Below, piece after piece: positions 1 to 3,920 of a stretch of DNA of 5,317 nt. The number at the start of each line of letters is the position of its first letter. Position 1 is the first letter of the stretch. Origin of the DNA: Desulfobacterales bacterium. GTDB taxonomy: Bacteria; Desulfobacterota; Syntrophobacteria; B119-G9. A model generated the notes under the pieces. It saw only the letters and a list, made by a program, of their open reading frames with translations, did no database searches and was not told the DNA's origin. Location: assembly GCA_026992215.1 (NCBI GenBank), contig JALXAI010000340.1, positions 1 to 5,317 of the forward strand. Reading direction: 5' to 3'. Both the position numbers and the translations under genes were made by a program.

Positions 1-47
1 ACACTGGCATCGAGATCCGGGCCGTTTGCAGCTACCGCAATTTTCAT
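1..47 (-). CDS. NifX/NafY-like dinitrogenase FeMo-cofactor family protein (N-terminus only)
   Basis: Only the first 15 codons plus two bases are in the window; the gene runs off the left edge. Reading the minus strand from the ATG at 47-45 gives MKIAVAANGPDLDAS, followed by a partial Val codon. This is the usual opening of the small proteins of the dinitrogenase iron-molybdenum cofactor family (PF02579), which start MKIAVA(T/S)xGxxLDSxVSxxFGR. Family members include NifX and NafY, which carry or insert FeMo-cofactor precursors, and many stand-alone proteins of about 100-130 residues with unknown roles in organisms that may not fix nitrogen. A GGAGG Shine-Dalgarno lies 11 nt upstream, slightly far but the only good one. 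The leader contains a candidate molybdenum-cofactor riboswitch, which fits a molybdenum- or tungsten-related role. The family call rests on a short stretch of protein; a specific role cannot be inferred. Confidence 0.68.
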   Translation of the reverse strand, partial: MKIAVAANGPDLDAS

Positions 48-58
48 GTCGTTTATAA

Positions 59-63
59 CCTCC
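59..63 (-). promoter_or_regulatory. Shine-Dalgarno of the NifX-like gene, possibly switch-controlled
   Basis: GGAGG on the minus strand, 11 nt before the ATG at 47. It is part of GCCGGAGG (66-59), which can pair at 7 of 8 positions (one a G-U) with CCCCCGGT at 104-97, the same C-rich segment that closes the riboswitch stem. This placement suggests control at translation initiation, but no experiment or covariation supports it here. Confidence 0.6.
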
Positions 64-176
64 GGCTTTCATGCTGCTCGTAGCAGCAGCTCCGCCACCG
101 GGGGACATTGCATACGAGCATCGTCAATGGTCTGATACCTAAAGATTGCAGCAAAGTATGAAAAGTCCCCGGCGAC
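59..176 (-). ncRNA. Candidate Moco/Tuco (molybdenum/tungsten cofactor) riboswitch
   Basis: The leader RNA of the NifX-like gene (minus strand) resembles the Moco RNA motif, best known from the leader of E. coli moaA. Seen directly: a core TGACGATGCTCGTA at 126-113 that closely matches the TGACAATGCTCGTA core I recall from the E. coli element; a 5-bp stem around it (CATTG 129-125 with CAATG 110-106); an enclosing stem of 8 pairs with one bulge (CCGGGGAC 172-165 with GTCCCCCGG 106-98); then a strong hairpin with 7 pairs and a 3-nt loop (88-82 with 78-72) where the E. coli element has its 3' hairpin; and finally GCCGGAGG (66-59), which contains the Shine-Dalgarno. The known class senses molybdenum cofactor, or tungsten cofactor in variants, and controls Mo/W transport, cofactor synthesis and enzyme genes. 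The boundaries are approximate and the identification is from memory of the motif, not a covariance search. Confidence 0.62.
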
Positions 177-292
177 AAAAGCATGCTGCAGTTCTCTTTA
201 AATCATTAAATTTCCCGCCAAAAGTTCACTGTTTTCCTGCCCCGTTATCGCCACTTAATGCATACTTCTTTCCTTAAAACAACAGGCAGCGG

Positions 293-320
293 TTTATAAG
301 GCAGTCTTTAAATCCGCCAA
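293..320 (-). promoter_or_regulatory. Candidate sigma-70 promoter for the NifX-like gene
   Basis: On the minus strand TTGGCG (320-315, 4 of 6 to the -35 consensus) is followed after 16 nt by TATAAA (298-293, 5 of 6 to the -10 consensus). Transcription would start near 285, giving a leader of about 240 nt that includes the whole riboswitch candidate. The -35 box is weak, so this is a moderate call. Confidence 0.4.
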
Positions 321-330
321 AATAACGGAT

Positions 331-384
331 TCCCGAAATTTCCCCCACAGACGTGCCAAGTTAGCAAGTGGAACGCTTTCGGGA
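331..384 (-). terminator. Long imperfect hairpin downstream of the MscS gene
   Basis: TCCCGAAA (331-338) and TTTCGGGA (377-384) form a perfect 8-bp inverted repeat. Inside it, CCAC and GTGG on the minus strand can pair as a nested stem. It lies about 55-110 nt past the stop codon of the MscS gene and just upstream of the candidate promoter of the next gene. On the minus strand it is followed by ATCCGTTATTTT, with only a short T stretch, so it is not a textbook intrinsic terminator. It could end mscS transcription or be a regulator site. I found no better terminator for the MscS gene. Confidence 0.33.
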
Positions 385-440
385 CAGATCATCGAAAAAC
401 GACAGATGCCAGGGAAACGGTGCGGAAACCGGATCTGCAG

Positions 441-2765
441 TTATTCCCTGTGTCCCGACAGTTTTTCCAGGATATCCGGAGCTACATTCCTGATGTTGAT
501 ATCCCTTTGAGGGAACGGTATTTCTATGCCTGCCTCTTTAAATTTTCTGAACAGCGCGAAATAGTAATCGCTTGTATAACCGTGATCTCCCCGCAACTCC
601 GTCATTCGGCACCAGACCTTAAGAAAAAAGTTAAGACTGCTGTCTCCGAAACCTTCAAACCGCACCTTTATGGGGTGATTACTGTCTTCAACAGTGGTTG
701 GTACTTCACGAGCCGCCTCTATGGCCAGCCTTGCCACCTCATTTGGATCAGAATCGTAAGAAACACCAAAGGGGATTTTCAGTCTCCGCCAGTTATCATC
801 GTATGTCCAGTTTCGGACTCGCTGGGATACGAACTCGGAATTCGGCACTATTATGTCTTCCCCATCCTGTGTTCGGACAACAGCGTACCTTATCGCGACG
901 TTTTTTACTTGCCCCGTTAATCCGTTTTCAAGCCGGACAAAATCCCCCACTTTTATGGAGCGGTCTATCAAAAGAATGAGGCCGCTGATAAAGTTATTGG
1001 CTATGGTTTGCAATCCGAAACCAATGCCGACACCAAGGCCGCCCAGAATGATACTGAGCTGGTTCATGTTGATGCCGGCGGTGGAAAGGGCAATGAGAAA
1101 CACGAGAACGAGAAAAGTATAGTATACGAGGGTGGTAACGGAGCCGATGGTACCCGGGGCAAGCTGGGTTTTCTTGACAAGTATCTCATTCAGTTTCTTT
1201 CTTGCTTTCCTGAGCAGGAAAACACCAATGGTCAGAAGTATTATGACCTTTATGATGCCATTGAGCGTAAGGGCAGTATTGCCGATGGTAACCAAAGGGT
1301 AGTAGAGCACTTTTTTTGCGTTTTCCCATGTTTTTGCAAGGCTCCTCGAACTCCACGCTCCCACGTTGGCTACCAGTCCGGCTTTTTTTCTCATCAGCCC
1401 CACCACCAGGCTGACTTCCCTTTCCAGGTCAGAAGCGAGTTCACGGTTCTTGGACACCGTTACAAAGAGGCTATCCAGCGCGCTGTTGGCTTCTTTGAGT
1501 TTTCTGTGAACGGATGCAAGAAGCCTGAGGAGGGCAGGGTCGGTGGCCGAGGCTTTTTCGTCCGATATAGCGGTGAGTTTACGCATGAAGCCGAATTCCC
1601 GGGTCCTCAAGTCAACTACCTGTTGCCCCAGGGAATCCTCTACTGTCCTGATTTTGTCAAGCATGACGGCCCACTTTTTGAGAAACTCCTCCACCGTACC
1701 TCCCCCCTTCTCACCGGTGTAGGTAGATATCCACTCATACCTGAACTCAGCCCTCGTACTCTGAAGTTTCCACCTCAACTTTTCCTGGTTTATACTTTCC
1801 AATTTTGCCTGGCTCTTTTCTATCAGAGCCTCGTAGTACTGCTTCCTCGCCAGCAAAACAGCCATGGCCGAATCCGTACGCTTGGTGACCTTTAATTTCG
1901 CAAGTACCCTGTTCAACTTCATCTCGTAAGGGACTACTTCCTTGTTAAGGTTTACGGCACTTTTGCCCAGTAAAGCCAGCTGTTCGTTCATCTTTGAAGA
2001 TACCTTTTCATACTCAGCCTTCGCGTCCTCGATATCATCCTTGGTAATCTTCAAGTGTTCAAAGGTCTTCCTCAACATGTTCATCAAATCGTCTTCCAGC
2101 TTGCCGGCGTCTTTCACTATCTTTCTTGCCCTCTTTAGCTGAAGCTGTGATATGGCATACCTGATTTGCTGGGTGTAGATCTGCCCCAATTTAAGGTAGG
2201 CTTCGGGGCTTGGAGGATTCTCTCTTCTAAGAACAATGTAGTCAGAAAAGAGTGATTTTAACTCATCGCCAATGCTCTCCAGGTCTCTTTTAAGCAGGTC
2301 AACCTTCGGCCGATACTCAGTCAGTTCTTTTTCTACCCTGCCGAGCAGGTCAAAGAGTTCGTAAAAGGCTTTGAGCCCGTAGGGTGGAGAGCCCTGGGCG
2401 GGCAATTTCACGGGGATACCCATAGGGGTCTTTAGCTGCGATTGAAGCTTCATGTCCAGGATCGTGAGTGCTTGAAGAAAGTCCAGGGCTTCGCTTAACA
2501 CCCTTTTGTCCTGCTCACTGGTGGTCTTCGAAATCAGCTCCTGAACCTCGGTCCTGAGTGCCGCTATCTCTTTTTCTCTTTTTTTAACAAATGACACTAT
2601 TTCTTTCGCAGATCCCTCGAAATACCTCGGTTCTATCGGGTTATTGATATCAGGGAGCGCCGCCAGGGCACCCGCCACGATACCGATTACAATAAATGCT
2701 GCCAGCAAACACGTGAGCTTTTCCCGGTGTCTTATGCTTCCCCGACTTTCATTATTATTATTCAT
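441..2765 (-). CDS. MscS-family mechanosensitive ion channel with large periplasmic helical domain
   Basis: A 774-residue inner-membrane protein of the small-conductance mechanosensitive channel family, which opens under membrane tension to release solutes during osmotic downshock. Residues 1-16 are polar, and 17-35 form a signal peptide or first membrane helix with an ALA|ALP cleavage-like site. Residues about 50-480 are rich in Lys, Glu and Leu, predicted helical and coiled-coil, probably periplasmic. Membrane helices lie at about 500-518 and 541-561. The pore helix at about 568-600 carries the family's glycine-rich stretch GLGVGIGFGLQ and NNFISGLILL. The beta domain follows (VGDFVRLENGLTGQVKNVAIR, then IIVPNSEFVSQRVRNW, to about 653), and the alpha/beta vestibule ends in IPFPQRDINIRN. 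E. coli MscS has 286 residues and MscK about 1120 with 11 helices. This one combines an MscK-like periplasmic part with few membrane helices. The start is supported by AGGAG 9 nt upstream. It is a single-gene unit. Confidence 0.93.
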   Translation of the reverse strand: MNNNNESRGSIRHREKLTCLLAAFIVIGIVAGALAALPDINNPIEPRYFEGSAKEIVSFVKKREKEIAALRTEVQELISKTTSEQDKRVLSEALDFLQALTILDMKLQSQLKTPMGIPVKLPAQGSPPYGLKAFYELFDLLGRVEKELTEYRPKVDLLKRDLESIGDELKSLFSDYIVLRRENPPSPEAYLKLGQIYTQQIRYAISQLQLKRARKIVKDAGKLEDDLMNMLRKTFEHLKITKDDIEDAKAEYEKVSSKMNEQLALLGKSAVNLNKEVVPYEMKLNRVLAKLKVTKRTDSAMAVLLARKQYYEALIEKSQAKLESINQEKLRWKLQSTRAEFRYEWISTYTGEKGGGTVEEFLKKWAVMLDKIRTVEDSLGQQVVDLRTREFGFMRKLTAISDEKASATDPALLRLLASVHRKLKEANSALDSLFVTVSKNRELASDLEREVSLVVGLMRKKAGLVANVGAWSSRSLAKTWENAKKVLYYPLVTIGNTALTLNGIIKVIILLTIGVFLLRKARKKLNEILVKKTQLAPGTIGSVTTLVYYTFLVLVFLIALSTAGINMNQLSIILGGLGVGIGFGLQTIANNFISGLILLIDRSIKVGDFVRLENGLTGQVKNVAIRYAVVRTQDGEDIIVPNSEFVSQRVRNWTYDDNWRRLKIPFGVSYDSDPNEVARLAIEAAREVPTTVEDSNHPIKVRFEGFGDSSLNFFLKVWCRMTELRGDHGYTSDYYFALFRKFKEAGIEIPFPQRDINIRNVAPDILEKLSGHRE

Positions 2766-2774
2766 CTTTCAGAT

Positions 2775-2779
2775 CTCCT
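2775..2779 (-). promoter_or_regulatory. Ribosome binding site of the MscS-family gene
   Basis: AGGAG on the minus strand, with 9 nt between it and the ATG at 2765-2763. This fixes the start used for the channel gene, which begins with a run of four Asn codons. Confidence 0.75.
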
Positions 2780-2802
2780 GTAACCATAAAAGAGACACTG
2801 GC

Positions 2803-2874
2803 TCAGCCTTGCCCCGGTGACTTTAAATTACCCCGCGCCAGATATACCGCAAAAGCGACGAACAAGTAAATCAT
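2803..2874 (-). CDS. Possible 23-residue hydrophobic small ORF
   Basis: Reading from the ATG at 2874-2872 to the TGA at 2805-2803 gives a peptide beginning MIYLFVAFAVYLARGNLKSP and ending GQG. It has one hydrophobic stretch of about 12 residues followed by positive charges, the shape of a tiny membrane peptide or a leader. A GGGAAG sequence sits 6 nt upstream, a weak ribosome binding site. It lies on the same strand as the MscS gene and ends 37 nt before it, inside that gene's likely leader. I do not recognise it. Chance ORFs of this length are common, so it is listed only as a candidate. Confidence 0.15.
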   Translation of the reverse strand: MIYLFVAFAVYLARGNLKSPGQG

Positions 2875-2884
2875 ATTGATCTTC

Positions 2885-2912
2885 CCGTCATAAAGACAAA
2901 CAACTTTGACGG
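2885..2912. repeat. Inverted repeat upstream of the MscS gene
   Basis: CCGTCA (2885-2890) pairs with TGACGG (2907-2912), and AAG (2893-2895) with CTT (2904-2906). This gives a 9-bp stem with a 2-nt bulge and an 8-nt loop. It has no T tract on either side. It sits about 120 nt before the MscS start codon, so it could be an operator or a leader hairpin. The role is unknown. Confidence 0.35.
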
Positions 2913-3067
2913 CTGCGGAGCGAAAAGAGTATCATATCGCTAAGATCATACTACGCTGCCGTTACCAACGCTACCTCCTTTTTCAATCCTGAACATCCCT
3001 TTGACTAGGCCACTTCATAAACCAGAAGAAAAAAGCCCCCCTTGCACTGCCATCCCGATATAAAGTC

Positions 3068-3097
3068 TTGATAAAACTGTCCTTGAACATCTATATT
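3068..3097 (+). promoter_or_regulatory. Candidate sigma-70 promoter for the GNAT gene
   Basis: TTGATA (3068-3073, 5 of 6 to consensus) is followed after 18 nt by TATATT (3092-3097, 5 of 6). Transcription would start near 3104, leaving a short leader of 18 nt to the GTG at 3122 or 45 nt to the ATG at 3149. Confidence 0.5.
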
Positions 3098-3148
3098 TGT
3101 ATGAAAGCAACACTTTGACCCGTGACCTTGCAATCGAAAACAAAGACA

Positions 3149-3601
3149 ATGACCGGTAAAATAAGACTGAGACCAGCCACGATTGAAGACGCGGATATCC
3201 TTCTTCAGTGGCGCAATGACTTACAGACGCGAAGGGCGAGTTTCAACACTGAAGAAGTTACCAAAGAGGAACACGTCTCGTGGTTAACGAAGTTGCTTGA
3301 AAACCCCGACAGGCTCCTTTTCATTGCCGAAGAGGACGGGGTGCCCGTGGGTACGGTCAGAGCGGACTTAATCGATGGTGCTTATGAACTATCTTGGACA
3401 GTTGCACCAAGCTCCAGGGGACACGGAGTAGGAAAAACCATGGTTGCGCTTGCGGCAGACCTTATCGCCAGCCCGATCCTTGCCAGGATAAAGGCCGAAA
3501 ATAAGGCCTCTGCCCGAATAGCAGAATTTGCGGGCATGAAGCATGACAGGGAGGTAAACGGTGTTCTGTATTATCGGAGGGGAGCCTTGAAGAAAAAATA
3601 G
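3149..3601 (+). CDS. GNAT-family N-acetyltransferase
   Basis: A 150-residue protein of the GCN5-related acetyltransferase fold, which moves an acetyl group from acetyl-CoA to an amine. The N-terminal strand IRLRPATIEDADILLQWRND is typical of the RimJ/RimL and PseH-like branches. EEHVSWLTKLLENPDRLLFI and the strand DGVPVGTVRADL follow. The acetyl-CoA loop is seen as VAPSSRGHGVGKTM (residues 85-98, RGHGVG fitting the R/Q-x-x-G-x-G pattern), and the last helix and strand as ENKASARIAEFAGM. Length is normal for a single GNAT domain. In-frame GTG (3122), TTG (3128) and ATG (3149) starts are possible. None has a clear Shine-Dalgarno; I prefer the ATG because the domain begins three residues after it. 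The WRN and EEHxxW features recall acetyltransferases acting on amino sugars for surface glycans, but there are no glycan genes here, so the substrate is unknown. It stands alone between minus-strand genes. Confidence 0.85.
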   Translation: MTGKIRLRPATIEDADILLQWRNDLQTRRASFNTEEVTKEEHVSWLTKLLENPDRLLFIAEEDGVPVGTVRADLIDGAYELSWTVAPSSRGHGVGKTMVALAADLIASPILARIKAENKASARIAEFAGMKHDREVNGVLYYRRGALKKK

Positions 3602-3622
3602 GCAAGGGTTCCCGAGCATGCG

Positions 3623-3668
3623 CCGCCCTGAGTTTATCGAAGGGCGGTGCCCTGAGTTTACCGAAGGA
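3623..3668. repeat. Two tandem copies of a CCCTGAG-TTTA-CGAAGG interspersed repeat
   Basis: CCCTGAGTTTATCGAAGGG (3626-3644) is followed by a second copy, CCCTGAGTTTACCGAAGG (3650-3667), with a 24-bp period. The first copy is extended to a 7-bp stem (CCGCCCT 3623-3629 with AGGGCGG 3641-3647) around an 11-nt loop. The element recalls the short CCCTGAGCTTGTCGAAGGG-type repeats found many times in intergenic DNA of various bacteria, which translate to PE(F/L)(I/V)EG in false ORFs. It sits right after the acetyltransferase stop codon. There is no T tract, so it is not itself the terminator. Confidence 0.7.
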
Positions 3669-3679
3669 TCGCCATATAC

Positions 3680-3706
3680 CCGGCGCAAACTCGCCGGAAG
3701 GTTTTT
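3680..3706 (+). terminator. Intrinsic terminator of the GNAT gene
   Basis: A perfect 6-bp GC stem, CCGGCG (3680-3685) with CGCCGG (3692-3697) and a 6-nt loop, followed by AAGGTTTTTCT with five T at 3702-3706. It is 79 nt past the acetyltransferase stop codon and separates that gene from the tRNA gene. Confidence 0.68.
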
Positions 3707-3784
3707 CTCAAGGTTTTTTAAGGGTAGAATTTTATCGTCCGGGATATGGACTTTGGCAAAGTTTTTTGATAAAAAGGATTTAGT

Positions 3785-3861
3785 CGGGACGTGGCTCAGT
3801 CTGGTGGAGCGCTGCGTTCGGGACGCAGAGGTCGCTGGTTCGAATCCAGTCGTCCCGACCA
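3785..3861 (+). tRNA. tRNA-Pro (anticodon CGG)
   Basis: A full 77-nt cloverleaf can be drawn. The acceptor stem is CGGGACG (3785-3791) with CGTCCCG (3851-3857), followed by A73 and an encoded CCA (3859-3861). The D stem is GCTC/GAGC with the loop AGTCTGGTG. The anticodon stem is CTGCG/CGCAG with the loop TTCGGGA, so the anticodon CGG lies at 3819-3821 and reads CCG codons for proline. The variable loop is AGGTC. The T arm is GCTGG-TTCGAAT-CCAGT, with one G-T pair. C1-G72 is the pair expected of bacterial tRNA-Pro. A T-rich stretch (3862-3871) follows directly and may end transcription. I found no convincing promoter close upstream; TAGAAT at 3725-3730 could be a -10 box but lacks a matching -35. 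Confidence 0.96.
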
Positions 3862-3889
3862 TTTCTTTTTTGCCCCGCCGATCACGGAT

Positions 3890-3915
3890 AAAATCCCGGA
3901 GTATTTCCCCTCCGG
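3890..3915 (-). terminator. Likely terminator of the thymidylate-synthase-like gene
   Basis: On the minus strand CCGGAG (3915-3910) pairs with CTCCGG (3901-3896) around an 8-nt loop, followed by GATTTTATCC. It starts 6 nt past the stop codon at 3921. The T run is short (four), so it is a moderate terminator. It lies between two converging transcription units, this gene and the tRNA. Confidence 0.52.
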
Positions 3916-3920
3916 CAACA

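Larger units (their letters stand above)
2766..3121. other. Intergenic region between two divergent genes
   Basis: This 356-bp gap separates the start of the minus-strand MscS gene from the plus-strand acetyltransferase. It must hold promoters for both. I see the MscS ribosome binding site, a hairpin (2885-2912), a strong Shine-Dalgarno-like AAGGAGGT on the minus strand (2980-2973) with no usable ORF behind it, a doubtful small ORF, and a good plus-strand promoter candidate at 3068-3097. I could not pick a convincing minus-strand promoter for the MscS gene. No open frame looks like a real gene. Confidence 0.6.

Noticed and set aside
339..361. Sigma-54-like TTGGCACG on the minus strand
   Set aside because: The -24 part fits, but the -12 part reads TGG where the invariant GC is needed, so it is not a valid sigma-54 promoter.
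1008..1895. 295-codon plus-strand ORF opposite the channel gene
   Set aside because: Its translation shows no recognisable domain, while the opposite strand encodes clear MscS motifs in a continuous frame. It is a shadow ORF.
2941..2990. Resemblance of AGGTAGCGTTGGTAACGG (minus strand) to the 3' part of a c-di-GMP-I (GEMM) riboswitch
   Set aside because: Only a short string is similar; the conserved 5' half and the paired stems of GEMM are not present upstream.
3750..3767. Small hairpin ACTTT-GGC-AAAGT followed by six T, just before the tRNA
   Set aside because: The stem is AT-rich with a 3-nt loop and would end transcription right before the tRNA gene. A chance palindrome is more likely than a terminator.
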